In this document: piece after piece, positions 44,161 to 53,246 of the stretch
Position numbering within the stretch: the first letter of the stretch is position 1
Layout: the number at the start of each line of letters is the position of its first letter
Assembly (NCBI RefSeq): GCF_024753255.1
Contig: NZ_JANUHA010000002.1
Coordinates: 248,001 to 312,000, forward strand
From: Massilia agri
Lineage (GTDB): Bacteria; Pseudomonadota; Gammaproteobacteria; Burkholderiales; Burkholderiaceae_D
Direction of reading: 5' to 3'
Length of the DNA stretch: 64,000 nucleotides
Notes under the pieces: model-generated
Database searches by the model: none
What the model saw: only the letters and a program-made list of their open reading frames with translations
What the model was told of the DNA's origin: nothing
Made by a program: the position numbers and the translations under genes

Positions 44161-44217
44161 TTGACACGCCAAAATCGGCGGTGCTATAGTCGGGTTGACA
44201 ATCTGGTAACGTTTCCA
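44161..44217 (+). promoter_or_regulatory. Promoter and LacI-type operator of the deacetylase-GH16 operon
   Basis: TTGACA (44161-44166), an 18-bp spacer, TATAGT (44185-44190) and TGGTAACGTTTCCA (44204-44217) come in order. The -10 region and operator spacing copy those at 22329-22384. The intervening 44052-44160 shows nothing else recognisable. Confidence 0.75.
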
Positions 44218-44238
44218 AATTCAGACAAAGAGGCGCGG

Positions 44239-45147
44239 ATGCGGCGTGTGGACGGACGTGGCGGGAACACAGGACGGGCTGGGAAGATGGCGGGCCGTGT
44301 CCTTGCCGCCACCCTGCTTGCCGGCCTGCTGTGCGCCGGCCTGCACCCGGGCCCGGCGCCCGCGGCCGAGCCGGAACGGGGCTTCGCCTGGCCGGACGGC
44401 GCCCGCGCCGCCGTCAGCCTGGCCTACGACGACGCCCTCGATTCCCAACTCGACAACGCCCTGCCTGTCCTCGACCGACACGGCATCCGCGCCAGTTTCT
44501 ACCTGCAGCTGTCGAACCCTTCGGTGGCGCGGCGCATGGAGGACTGGCGGGCGGCCGCGCGGCGCGGCCACGAGCTCGGCAACCACAGCCTGTTCCACCA
44601 GTGCGCGCGCAGCAAGCCGGAGCGCGGCTGGGTCGAGGCGCACCGTAACCTCGACACCACCAGTGCCGAACAGATGCGCGACCAGGTGCTGCTGGCCAAT
44701 ATCATGCTGATGGCCATCGACGGCCGCGCGGAGCGGACCTACACGGCGCCCTGCGGCGACACGCTGGCCGGCGGGCGCGACTACCTGCCGGGGGTGCGCG
44801 CGTCCTTTGTCGCCATCAAGGTCGGCAGCAATGGCGGCGTGGTCGAGGCGATGGACAGGCTCGACCCTTACGCGGTGCCGGTGCTCGCGCCCAGCGGCGT
44901 GAGCGGCGCCCAGCTGATCGCGATCGTCAAACAGGCGGCGCGACAGGGCACGATGGTCAACTTCACCTTCCACGGCATCGGCGGCGACTACCTCGGCGTA
45001 TCCGCCCAGGCCCACGAAGAACTGGTGCGCTTCCTTGCCGAAAACCGCCGCCTGTTCTGGACCGATACCTTCCTCGACATCATGCGCCATGTGCGGCGCG
45101 AGCAGGCCCGCCTCAAACCCACGCCGACACCACCAGGAACACCATGA
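44239..45147 (+). CDS. Exported polysaccharide deacetylase family protein
   Basis: The 302-aa protein has an N-terminal basic stretch and signal peptide (hydrophobic about residues 20-37, ending PAAA). The NodB-type domain shows motif 1 as AYDDALDSQLDNALP and motif 2 as GHELGNHSLFH, the metal-binding His pair. Such enzymes remove acetyl groups from carbohydrates. AGAGG before the ATG at 44239 supports this start, though ATG at 44287 would also give a signal peptide. It is coupled to the GH16 gene by a 4-bp overlap. Confidence 0.85.
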   Translation: MRRVDGRGGNTGRAGKMAGRVLAATLLAGLLCAGLHPGPAPAAEPERGFAWPDGARAAVSLAYDDALDSQLDNALPVLDRHGIRASFYLQLSNPSVARRMEDWRAAARRGHELGNHSLFHQCARSKPERGWVEAHRNLDTTSAEQMRDQVLLANIMLMAIDGRAERTYTAPCGDTLAGGRDYLPGVRASFVAIKVGSNGGVVEAMDRLDPYAVPVLAPSGVSGAQLIAIVKQAARQGTMVNFTFHGIGGDYLGVSAQAHEELVRFLAENRRLFWTDTFLDIMRHVRREQARLKPTPTPPGTP

Positions 45148-45968
45148 GATCTCTTCGCCTTCCACTTGCCTTCTGCGCCACCCTGCTCGCCCTCGGCCTT
45201 GCCGGCTGCGCCACCCCGGAAGCGCCCGCTTCCGCCGGCACGGCCGGCTGGACCCTGGCCTGGAGCGACGAGTTCGATGGCGCCACGCTCGACCGCGCCA
45301 AGTGGCTCCCGGAGACGGGCGGCCACGGCTGGGGTAATGCGGAGCTGCAGCACTACACCGACCGGCTTGACAACCTGCGGGTCGAGAACGGCATGCTGGT
45401 CATCGAAGCGCGCCGCGAAGCGTATGGCGGCAATGCCTACACCTCGGCGCGCATCAAGACCGCCGGCCTGATGGAACAGATGCACGGGCGCTTCGAAGCG
45501 CGCATCAAGGTGCCGCAGGGCCAGGGCATCTGGCCGGCCTTCTGGATGCTGGGCGCGGACATCGGCAAGATCGGCTGGCCGCGCAGCGGCGAGATCGACA
45601 TCATGGAAAACATCGGCAAGGAGCCGGACATCGTGCACGGCACGGTGCACGGGCCCGGCTATTCGGGCGAGAAGGCCTACGGCGGTCCGTCCCGCCTAGA
45701 CAAGGGCAAGTATGCGGACGACTTCCATGTGTTCGCGGTCGAATGGGAAGCCGGCGAGATCCGCTGGTACCGCGACGGCATCCACTTTCACACGGCACGG
45801 CCCGACCTGGTCAAGGGCGACTGGGTCTTCGAACGGCCCTTCTTCGTGCTGCTGAACCTGGCCGTCGGCGGTTATTGGCCCGGCAATCCGGACGGCACGA
45901 CGGTGCTGCCCCAGCGCATGCTGGTGGACTGGGTGCGGGTGTACCGGCGCAGCGGCGCGGCGAAGTAG
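45144..45968 (+). CDS. GH16 endo-beta-glucanase (laminarinase-like) lipoprotein
   Basis: The 274-aa lipoprotein has a lipobox LAGC (Cys about 22) and one GH16 domain. The catalytic motif GEIDIMEN carries nucleophile Glu150, Asp152 and acid/base Glu155. The inserted Met in the motif is typical of beta-1,3-glucanases (laminarinases) rather than lichenases. Anchored to the outer membrane, it would cut beta-1,3-glucan into oligomers for the TonB receptor. It is coupled to the deacetylase under the same operator. Confidence 0.92.
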   Translation: MRSLRLPLAFCATLLALGLAGCATPEAPASAGTAGWTLAWSDEFDGATLDRAKWLPETGGHGWGNAELQHYTDRLDNLRVENGMLVIEARREAYGGNAYTSARIKTAGLMEQMHGRFEARIKVPQGQGIWPAFWMLGADIGKIGWPRSGEIDIMENIGKEPDIVHGTVHGPGYSGEKAYGGPSRLDKGKYADDFHVFAVEWEAGEIRWYRDGIHFHTARPDLVKGDWVFERPFFVLLNLAVGGYWPGNPDGTTVLPQRMLVDWVRVYRRSGAAK

Positions 45969-46092
45969 CGGCACTCGTCATTCCGGCATTTTTGCGCTCC
46001 AGACCGCCGATCGTGCAGTTCATCGCAATCGGCGGGGACGTCGGCCCGCTTCGGCCTATGCTGTTTTCATCCCTACTCGATCGGAGAACACG

Positions 46093-46860
46093 ATGAAAAC
46101 CCTGTTGAAGCCCGCCGCGTTTGCCACCGTCCTTGCCCTGCTTGCCACCCCGGCACTGGCCGACGAGGTCGTGCGCGAGAACCGCACCATCGACGCCCGC
46201 GTGACCAAGGTGAAGCTGGGCGGCGTGGTCGACCTGGTGGTCCGCCAGGGCAATACCCCTTCCCTCGTCGTCTCGGGCGACAAGCGCTACGTGCAGCGCA
46301 TCACCACCTCGCAGCGGGGCGACACCCTGGAAATCGACACCGAATCCCTGAACAAGCGCCGCGGTGAGATGCAGGAGAAACTACGCGCCGAACTCACGGT
46401 GCCGAAACTGTCCGAATTCAGCTCGGAAGGCGTGGGCGCCTCGACCGTCACCGGCTTCTCGGGCGACACCCTGCGCGTGGCCCTGGACGGCGCCGGCGCG
46501 GTCACGATGAACGGCAACTACCGCGCCATCGACGCCAGCCTGGGCGGGGTGGGCGGCCTGACCCTGAACGGCGTGCGCACCGAGCGCCTGGAGCTCAGCC
46601 TGCGTGGCGCGGGCCGCATCAATGTCAGCGGCGAGAGCAAGGAATTGCATGCCAAGCTGGCCGGTGTCGGCAGCCTCGAGGCGCAGAACCTGCGCGCGGA
46701 AACCGTCGACCTCGACATGTCCGGCCTGGGCGGCGCGACGGTCCATGCAAGCCGTGCGGCCGAGGTCGACCTGAGCGGCATGGGCTCGGCCACCGTCTAT
46801 GGCAAGCCGGCCAGCCGCCGCGCCAATACCAGCGGCATGGGCAAGGTCGCCTGGAAATAA
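46093..46860 (+). CDS. Exported DUF2807 (head GIN domain) protein
   Basis: The 255-aa protein has a signal peptide (about 1-23, ending ALA) and a repetitive beta-helical body with recurring G-x-G and LSGMG-type turns (for example VDLDMSGLGGATVHAS and VDLSGMGSATVYG). This is the putative auto-transporter adhesin head GIN domain. Its function is unknown; localisation should be periplasmic or surface. It sits alone after the GH16 gene and converges on the BON lipoprotein gene. Confidence 0.85.
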   Translation: MKTLLKPAAFATVLALLATPALADEVVRENRTIDARVTKVKLGGVVDLVVRQGNTPSLVVSGDKRYVQRITTSQRGDTLEIDTESLNKRRGEMQEKLRAELTVPKLSEFSSEGVGASTVTGFSGDTLRVALDGAGAVTMNGNYRAIDASLGGVGGLTLNGVRTERLELSLRGAGRINVSGESKELHAKLAGVGSLEAQNLRAETVDLDMSGLGGATVHASRAAEVDLSGMGSATVYGKPASRRANTSGMGKVAWK

Positions 46861-46866
46861 GCGCGC

Positions 46867-47208
46867 TTACTCGCGGCGCGGCTCCCTGACCACCATGCTG
46901 TTGCGCACTTCCTTCACCCCCGGCGTCTCGCGCGCGATCTGCGCGGCGCGCAAGGCGCTCTCGGAAGAATCGACGAAGCCGCTGAGCTGGACCGTGCCGC
47001 GGTAGGTTTCGACCTGCACCTCGGTCGCCTTGACCTCCGGCGAAGTGGCGAAAGCGGTCTTGATGCGGCTGGTGATGGCGGTGTCGTCGATATACTCGCC
47101 GGTGCCGCGCTGCGTGCCGGTGGGTGCGCAGGCACTGAGGATGGCCAGCACCAGGCCGGCAAGAATCAGTTGGGCGCGGACGTTCTGGATGCGCGATAGC
47201 AGGTTCAT
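46867..47208 (-). CDS. BON-domain lipoprotein
   Basis: The 113-aa protein has a lipobox LSAC (Cys about 27) and one BON domain (about 42-108) with the pattern DTAITSRIKTAFA, VETYRGTVQLSGFVDS and VKEVRNSMVV. BON proteins of the OsmY type bind membranes and stabilise the envelope under stress. It ends 6 bp from the convergent DUF2807 gene. Confidence 0.9.
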   Translation of the reverse strand: MNLLSRIQNVRAQLILAGLVLAILSACAPTGTQRGTGEYIDDTAITSRIKTAFATSPEVKATEVQVETYRGTVQLSGFVDSSESALRAAQIARETPGVKEVRNSMVVREPRRE

Positions 47209-47298
47209 GGCGGCTCCCGAGAGAAGGCAGACCAGCCCATTCTCTCGGGAGGCAAGCTTCGGCGTTTGATGCCGAACAAACGTGCGCCCGGACCTTTT

Positions 47299-48411
47299 TC
47301 AGGAAGCCTTGTTTGCCGCAATGCGCGGCCCGGCCGCGTCTGGTAGAGACAAGAGGGGCCGTAGCGCGAATCCGCGGCGCGCCACGTCGCGGCCCAGCAC
47401 CACGCGCAGGTTGGCGGGTGCGCAGCGCGCCACTTCTTCCAGCTGAGCGCCGCCGAAACGCTCGGCCAGGCGCTCGGCCTGCGCGCGGTAGGCCGGCTCG
47501 TATTCGACGCGGGTGCGGCGTACCCCAAACCCTTTCTGGTTCGAAATGCGCGCCACCTTCATCCCGTCGGCGCCGAGCTGGCCCGCGAGCTTGCGCGCCA
47601 TGCCGCGCATGCCGTTGCCATTGCGGATTTCGAGCAATACCACCGGCGTGTCCGGCGCGCCCTGCCCCGGCGCCGGCTGCCGCTCGACCGGCGGGAGCGC
47701 GGCCTGCGCCGACGCTGCCGTCGATGCCGGTTCGCGCCGCAATTCCAGCATGCCGTCCACGCCCACGTGCAACTGCAGCTGGTTCCAGCCCGGCTCCTCG
47801 CGCTGCGGCGTTTTGGCCGCGCGGTCGATGGCTGCGACCGTGGAGGTGGCGCCCAGCGCGGCATAGTCGGCGCGCAGATCGTGGACGCGCAAGGCCTCGG
47901 CCTGGGCCAGCATCTGGCTTGCGCGCTCTTCCTGGCCGAGCTTGCGCAGGGTTTCGCCCAGCAGCTGCCAGGCGCGGTGGTTCAACGGGTCCAGCAGGCA
48001 GGCTTTCTCGAGCGCGACCAGGGCCTGGTCGTAGTCGCCATCGAGGAAGAGCGCATGCCCGAGGTTGCTGAACAAATAGGCCTTGGCGGGCCCCGCCGAC
48101 AGGTTCACGGACGCGGTCAGCGTGCGCCACAGGGCGATCGCGGGGCCGAACTCGCGCTGCTCGGCGTGCAGGGTCGCCAGGCCGTTGCGGGCGTTGACGT
48201 GCTGCGGCGCGGCCCGCAAGGCGGCCTGGTAGGCCGCGCGGGCTTCATCGTAGCGGCGCGCCAGGTGGTGGTTGCGTCCGGCCAGGTAGGCGTCGTCGGC
48301 GACCGGGGTGGCGCGTTCGCGCGGGACGCGGCCGGAAATCGGCGCGCAGGCCAGCAGGCTGGTGCCGAGACCCAGCAACGCCAGGCGGGTGAGCAGGATG
48401 GGGGTTCGCAT
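47299..48411 (-). CDS. tadD: Tad locus TPR lipoprotein with LytR C-terminal domain (TadD-like)
   Basis: The 370-aa protein has a lipobox LLAC (Cys about 22), tetratricopeptide repeats (about 45-170), a Pro/Ala-rich linker, and a C-terminal LytR_C domain (about 255-350, VVLLEIRNGNGMRGMARKLAG). TadD proteins are thought to help assemble or localise the Flp pilus machine. It is the last gene of the minus-strand Tad run, 17 bp after tadC. The LytR_C fusion is an addition to the simple TadD plan. Confidence 0.8.
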   Translation of the reverse strand: MRTPILLTRLALLGLGTSLLACAPISGRVPRERATPVADDAYLAGRNHHLARRYDEARAAYQAALRAAPQHVNARNGLATLHAEQREFGPAIALWRTLTASVNLSAGPAKAYLFSNLGHALFLDGDYDQALVALEKACLLDPLNHRAWQLLGETLRKLGQEERASQMLAQAEALRVHDLRADYAALGATSTVAAIDRAAKTPQREEPGWNQLQLHVGVDGMLELRREPASTAASAQAALPPVERQPAPGQGAPDTPVVLLEIRNGNGMRGMARKLAGQLGADGMKVARISNQKGFGVRRTRVEYEPAYRAQAERLAERFGGAQLEEVARCAPANLRVVLGRDVARRGFALRPLLSLPDAAGPRIAANKAS

Positions 48412-48427
48412 GGCAGGCTCCAGGATG

Positions 48428-49375
48428 TCAGCGGGCGCCGGGCAGCGCGCCCAGGGTCCGCGAGATCTGGATCGCGGCAGGACCGAGCAGCACCGTCAGC
48501 AGCAGTGGGAAAATGCAGAAGATCAGGGGGAACAGCAGTTTCAGGCCGATCTTGGCCGCGCGCTCCTCGGCCAGGATGCGCCGCTTGTGGCGCAGGTTGT
48601 CGGACTGTACGCGCAGCGAGTCGCCGACGCTGGTGCCGAAGCGTTCGGACTGGATCAGCATGGCCACCAGCGTGTCGACGTCTTCCACGCCCGACCGCAG
48701 GGCGAAGTTGCGCAGCGCCTTCTCCTTGCTGAAGCCGGCGCGCATCTCCATCAGCACCAGCTGCAGCTCCTGGGCCAGCACCGCGCTCTTGATGTGGATT
48801 TCATTGGCCACCTTCACCAGCGCGCGCTCCAGGCTCAGGCCGGCCTCGACGCAGACCGTGAGCAGGTCGAGGGCATCGGGAATGGTCTCGAAGATCTCGC
48901 GCCGGCGCCGTTGCACGATGCGCTCCAGCACCATGTTCGGCAGGTAGTAGCCGACCGAGGCTGCCGCCAGCAGCAGCGCCAGCACGCGACCGCCATCGAT
49001 CCTGGCCCCATACATCACGAGGAAGGGTGCGCCGAGGGCCGGCAGCAGCAGGGCCAGCCCGGTCTTGGAGGCGAAATACAGGGTGGGCGCCGCCGGGTTG
49101 CGCCAGCCGGCGTTCATGAAGCGGGTGCGCAGGGTCGATTTTTCCCAGCCTTCTTCCGGGATCGACAGGCGGGTCAGGGGCTTGGCGGCGCTGGCGACGC
49201 GCTCGACCCAGCCGTTGCCGGCGTCCAGCTGGCTCGGCTCGGCGGCGCCGAGGAAGTGGCGCAGGCGCTCGCGCAGAGCCAGCGGCGCGAACAGGACGAG
49301 GCCGAGCCAGGCCAGGCCGCAGACCACGCACAGGACGATGAGCAGGAAGATCAGCTGGGAGGACGTCATGGTCAC
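48428..49375 (-). CDS. tadC: Tad pilus inner-membrane platform protein TadC
   Basis: The 315-aa protein of the type II secretion F family has an N-terminal membrane segment, a T2SSF cytoplasmic domain (about 150-280, containing ALDLLTVCVEAGLSLERALVKV), and C-terminal membrane segments ending near QISRTLGALP. With TadB it forms the platform on which CpaF drives pilus extension. It follows tadB by 18 bp. Confidence 0.92.
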   Translation of the reverse strand: MTMTSSQLIFLLIVLCVVCGLAWLGLVLFAPLALRERLRHFLGAAEPSQLDAGNGWVERVASAAKPLTRLSIPEEGWEKSTLRTRFMNAGWRNPAAPTLYFASKTGLALLLPALGAPFLVMYGARIDGGRVLALLLAAASVGYYLPNMVLERIVQRRRREIFETIPDALDLLTVCVEAGLSLERALVKVANEIHIKSAVLAQELQLVLMEMRAGFSKEKALRNFALRSGVEDVDTLVAMLIQSERFGTSVGDSLRVQSDNLRHKRRILAEERAAKIGLKLLFPLIFCIFPLLLTVLLGPAAIQISRTLGALPGAR

Positions 49376-49393
49376 CTCGTGGATGGACTGGCT

Positions 49394-50371
49394 TCAGATT
49401 CGGATACGGATGATCTTGCGCAGCCAGATCACGCCGATCACCAGCATGCCCACGCTGTACCAGAGCATGCGCTGGCCCTTCGGCTCGGTCCACAGCAGGC
49501 TGACGTACTGCGGATTCGAGACGAGCATCACGCCCAGCACGGCGAAGGGCAGCGCGGTGAGGATCACGGCCGACATGCGTCCTTCGGCGGACAGCACGCG
49601 CACGTGCGCCACCAGCTTCAGGCGGGCGCGAATGATGCCGCTGATATTCCCCAGGATCTCGGCCAGGTTGCCGCCCGATTCGCGCTGGATCAGCACCGCG
49701 ATGATCAGGTAGCGCAAGTCGGTCAGGGGAATGCGTGCGGCCATCCCGTGCAGCGCCTCGTTCATCGGCACGCCGTAGTTGATCTCTTCGCGCGCGATGC
49801 GGAACTCGCCGCTGAGCGGCTCGGGCAGCTCGTTGCCGACGATCTGCAGCACATTGCTGAAGGAGTGGCCGGCGCGCAGCGCGCGGGCGATGAAGTCGGC
49901 GGCGTCGGGCAACTGCTGCTCGATGCGCACCAGGCGCCGCTGGCGCGCGCGCCGCAACAGGACCCAGGGCAGGCACAGGCCCAGCACCGCCACCAGCAGC
50001 CGCAGGGGAAGCGGCAGCGGCCAGGCGAGCGAGACCAGGACTGCGGCGACCATGCAGCCGCTTGAAACGGCAAGGAACTGGCCCACCGTCTGCGCCGCGC
50101 CGGCCTGCACCAGCAGCGCGTCGATCCGGTGCGCCAGCGTGATGCGGTGCAGGACCCGGTCGAAAGCGGCATTGCGGCTGTAGGGGCGCTGCTTGAGGAT
50201 CGAAATCCGCTCGCCGCTGCGTCCCGGCGAACCGGACATGACCTGTAGCCGGCGCGCGATCCGGCGCGCCGCGGCGCCGTGCTTGCCCACCCACCACAGG
50301 TAGGCGCCCTCGATGCCCAGGACCGCGGCGGCGAACAGGAACACCACGAATGCGTAGAACAGCGCGTCCAT
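49394..50371 (-). CDS. tadB: Tad pilus inner-membrane platform protein TadB
   Basis: The 325-aa T2SSF-family protein has an N-terminal membrane segment (about 5-27), two central ones (about 100-140), a conserved helical T2SSF domain with FIARALRAGHSFSNVLQIV, and a C-terminal pair. It lies 21 bp after cpaF. Confidence 0.92.
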   Translation of the reverse strand: MDALFYAFVVFLFAAAVLGIEGAYLWWVGKHGAAARRIARRLQVMSGSPGRSGERISILKQRPYSRNAAFDRVLHRITLAHRIDALLVQAGAAQTVGQFLAVSSGCMVAAVLVSLAWPLPLPLRLLVAVLGLCLPWVLLRRARQRRLVRIEQQLPDAADFIARALRAGHSFSNVLQIVGNELPEPLSGEFRIAREEINYGVPMNEALHGMAARIPLTDLRYLIIAVLIQRESGGNLAEILGNISGIIRARLKLVAHVRVLSAEGRMSAVILTALPFAVLGVMLVSNPQYVSLLWTEPKGQRMLWYSVGMLVIGVIWLRKIIRIRI

Positions 50372-50392
50372 ACGATTTACCTTTACCTGGCC

Positions 50393-51739
50393 TTAGTCGA
50401 AGGTGCGGTCCGGATCGAAGCTGTCTTCCGGCACCGGCACGCCGTACATGCGCAGGCGGTCGGCAAAGCGCGGCCGCACACCGGTGGCGCTGAAGCGGCC
50501 CTTCACCTTGCCGTCCTGGTCCACCCCGCTCTGCTCGAAGCGGAAGATCTCCTGCATCGAGATGATCTCGCCTTCCATGCCGGTGATTTCCTGCAGGCTG
50601 ACCAGCTTGCGCGTGCCGTCGGTCAGGCGCGAGACCTGCACCACCACCGTCACGGCTGACACGATCTGCTGGCGGATCGCGCGCGCGCTCAAGCTGACGC
50701 CCGCCATGCTGACCATGTTCTCCAGGCGCGAGAGCGCGTCGCGCGGGGTGTTCGAGTGGATGGTCGCGAGCGATCCTTCGTGGCCGGTGTTCATCGCCTG
50801 CAGCATGTCGAGCGCCTCGGCGCCGCGCACCTCGCCCAGGATGATGCGGTCGGGGCGCATGCGCAGGGCGTTCCTGACCAGGGCGCGCTGGGTGACCTCG
50901 CCCTTGCCCTCGATGTTCGGCGGCCGCGTCTCGAGGCGCACCACGTGCGGCTGGCGCAGCTGCAGCTCGGCCGCGTCTTCGATCGTCACGACGCGCTCGG
51001 TGGGCGGGATGAAGCCGGAGATCAGGTTCAGCAAGGTGGTCTTGCCGCTGCCGGTGCCGCCCGAGATCAGGATGTTGACCTTGGCCGTGCCCAGGCTTTC
51101 GAGCACCCGGATCATTGGCGGGGTCAGGCTTTTGTAGTCGAGCAGGTTCTGCACCGTCAGCGGGGTCGCGCCGAAGCGGCGGATCGACAGCAGCGGCCCG
51201 TCCACCGCCAGCGGCGGAATGATCGCATTCACCCGCGAACCGTCCGGCAGGCGCGCGTCGACCATCGGGCTCGATTCGTCCACGCGGCGGCCCACGCGCG
51301 AAACGATCTTCTCGATGATCTTCATCAGGTGGGCGTTGTCGTGGAAGGTGATGTCGGTGAGTTCGAGCTTGCCGCGCCGTTCGACGTAGACCTTGCTGGC
51401 GGTGTTGACCAGGATGTCGGACACGGTCGGGTCGTTCAGCAGGGGCTCGAGCGGGCCGAAGCCGAGCATCTCGTGCTGGATGTCGAGCACCAGGTGGTGG
51501 CGTTCGTGCTGGTTCAGCACGATGCGCTCTTCCTCGATGATGCGCTGGACCAGCAGCGCCAGCTCGTGCTTGAACTGCTCGGCGGTGAGGCGCTTCAGGC
51601 GCTCGAGGTCGATGCGGTCCAGGATCATCTGGTGCATCAGCTTCTTGAGTTCCTGGTAGGCCTGGTTGGCCGCTTCCGGCGGCACCGCGCCGCTGGGGCG
51701 CTCCGGGGTGGTGCTGGCGAGGCGTTCGCGCAGGGACAT
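50393..51739 (-). CDS. cpaF: Tad pilus assembly ATPase CpaF/TadA
   Basis: The 448-aa hexameric secretion ATPase of the VirB11/GspE superfamily powers Flp pilus assembly. Walker [10 protein letters not shown] is at 227-235. The Asp/His boxes and [19 protein letters not shown] region are intact. An N-terminal helical domain (about 30-110) precedes the core. The length is normal for CpaF. Confidence 0.95.
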   Translation of the reverse strand: MSLRERLASTTPERPSGAVPPEAANQAYQELKKLMHQMILDRIDLERLKRLTAEQFKHELALLVQRIIEEERIVLNQHERHHLVLDIQHEMLGFGPLEPLLNDPTVSDILVNTASKVYVERRGKLELTDITFHDNAHLMKIIEKIVSRVGRRVDESSPMVDARLPDGSRVNAIIPPLAVDGPLLSIRRFGATPLTVQNLLDYKSLTPPMIRVLESLGTAKVNILISGGTGSGKTTLLNLISGFIPPTERVVTIEDAAELQLRQPHVVRLETRPPNIEGKGEVTQRALVRNALRMRPDRIILGEVRGAEALDMLQAMNTGHEGSLATIHSNTPRDALSRLENMVSMAGVSLSARAIRQQIVSAVTVVVQVSRLTDGTRKLVSLQEITGMEGEIISMQEIFRFEQSGVDQDGKVKGRFSATGVRPRFADRLRMYGVPVPEDSFDPDRTFD

Positions 51740-51757
51740 GGAATTCTCCTTTGGCGT

Positions 51758-52924
51758 TCAGTCGTCGCGTCCGAACAGGCGGTCGAACAGGCCGCGGCTT
51801 TCCGGCGCGCGCCGGGTGGTCACCAGTTCGACCATGTCGGCCAGGCTGCGCGCGGCGGCGCTCGAGCGCGACAGCTGCAGCACCGGCACGCCCTGGTTGA
51901 CCGAGTCCGTGACGGCGACATAGTCGTTGGGGAAGGTGTGCACCACTTCGCAGCCCAGGGCGGCGTGCAGGTCCTGCAGGCGCAGCTTGCCGCCCTTTTC
52001 GTAGCGGTTGACGATCAGGCGGATGTGGTCCAGCACGTAGCCGAGCGAACGGAAGATGTCGAGCAGGCGCCGGGCGTCGCGGATGTCAGGAAGGGCCAGC
52101 TGCAGCACCGGGTAGATGGTGTCGGTGACGTCGAGCGCGCGCAGCGACACCGCGTCGATCTGGCGTCCGACGTCGAGCAGCACGTAGTCGTAGTGCTGGC
52201 GCGCCACGCGCAGGATGGTGTCGATGTGTTCGGGCTTGGCCTCTTTCGCATGGGCCGCGTCGTCGGCGGCGGCCAGCACCCCGAAACCGGGGGTGACGTG
52301 CACCACGCAGGAATCCAGGAAGGGGCCATCCACGCGCGCGATCTGGGCGCAGACGTCGGACAGGGTCATGGCCGGCTTCTGGTCGGACACGTAGAGCGCC
52401 GCGTCGCCGAACTGGCCGTGCAGGTCGATCAGCAGCACCTTCTTGGCGGCCAGGGTGGCCAGGGCGTAGCCGAAGTTGGTCGAGATGAAGGTGGCGCCGC
52501 TGCCGCCCTTGCAGGCGATGAAGGCCAGCACCTTGCCGTCACGCAGATTGGACACGCCGGCGGCGGCCGAGATGCGGTCCATCGATTCGTGGAAGGCGCG
52601 GTGCACCAGCGGCAGCTGCAGTACTTCGCGTACGCCGGCGCGCATCGCATGGATCAGGAGGTCGGGCTGGTGCTGGTCCGTCAGCAGCATCAGGTGGGCC
52701 TCGGGATACTGGCGTCCGAGCCGCTCGAGCAAGGCGGCTTCCGACGGTTCGGTCTCGGTGGCGTCGACGATCACGAGCTGGGGGGCGTCGCTTTCTGGCC
52801 GGTCGAGCGCCTCGCGCAGGCTGGCGCGTACGGCCCCGAGGTTCAGCGGCGGCACGCGCGCCGCTCCCTGGGAGGCGATTTCCGCGTACAGCTGGCTGTC
52901 GCGGCTGATGAGGAGCGCTTTCAT
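51758..52924 (-). CDS. cpaE: Tad pilus localisation ATPase CpaE/TadZ
   Basis: The 388-aa protein has an N-terminal receiver-like domain (about 1-115, VIVDATETEPSE) and a ParA/MinD-like ATPase domain with deviant Walker A KGGSGAT at 139-145. TadZ proteins position the pilus machine at the pole. The order cpaC, small lipoprotein, cpaE, cpaF is typical. Confidence 0.92.
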   Translation of the reverse strand: MKALLISRDSQLYAEIASQGAARVPPLNLGAVRASLREALDRPESDAPQLVIVDATETEPSEAALLERLGRQYPEAHLMLLTDQHQPDLLIHAMRAGVREVLQLPLVHRAFHESMDRISAAAGVSNLRDGKVLAFIACKGGSGATFISTNFGYALATLAAKKVLLIDLHGQFGDAALYVSDQKPAMTLSDVCAQIARVDGPFLDSCVVHVTPGFGVLAAADDAAHAKEAKPEHIDTILRVARQHYDYVLLDVGRQIDAVSLRALDVTDTIYPVLQLALPDIRDARRLLDIFRSLGYVLDHIRLIVNRYEKGGKLRLQDLHAALGCEVVHTFPNDYVAVTDSVNQGVPVLQLSRSSAAARSLADMVELVTTRRAPESRGLFDRLFGRDD

Positions 52925-52962
52925 GGCGGGTCTCGTGGCGGTCGCTTGGGTTCAGGGGCCGC

Positions 52963-53238
52963 TCAGCGCGCGCCGGTGTTGATGATCAGGGGAGGCGGCG
53001 CGCTTTCCGGCTGCGCGAAGCTGCGCTGGTAGCGGTCGTGCGCACCCTTGGCGGCGCGACCGTCGACCCCGACGGCAGGATTGGGGTTGCGGCTTGCCGC
53101 CGGGTCCAGCACCTGGGCGGCCAGGTTGGCGCGGGTGGAAGCGCCGAACTGCGCGTCCCAGCGCGGGGTCGTGTTCGCGCATCCGGCGAGCAGCCCGGCC
53201 AGCAACAGCGGGGCGATGAAGCGTTTCGAGGTGTTCAC
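52963..53238 (-). CDS. Small Tad-associated lipoprotein
   Basis: The 91-aa protein has a lipobox LAGC (Cys about 20) and a body with NPAVGVDGRAAKGAHDRYQRSF, a segment seen in short proteins between the secretin and cpaE genes of betaproteobacterial Tad loci. It may be a pilotin or periplasmic partner of the secretin, in the place of CpaD/RcpB. Function is inferred from position. Confidence 0.7.
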   Translation of the reverse strand: MNTSKRFIAPLLLAGLLAGCANTTPRWDAQFGASTRANLAAQVLDPAASRNPNPAVGVDGRAAKGAHDRYQRSFAQPESAPPPLIINTGAR

Positions 53239-53246
53239 GCTGGCTC

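Noticed and set aside
50756..53032. Open frame of about 758 codons antisense to cpaF and cpaE
   Set aside because: It is a GC-bias shadow of two clear Tad genes, rich in Arg, Val, His and Gln, with no motif.
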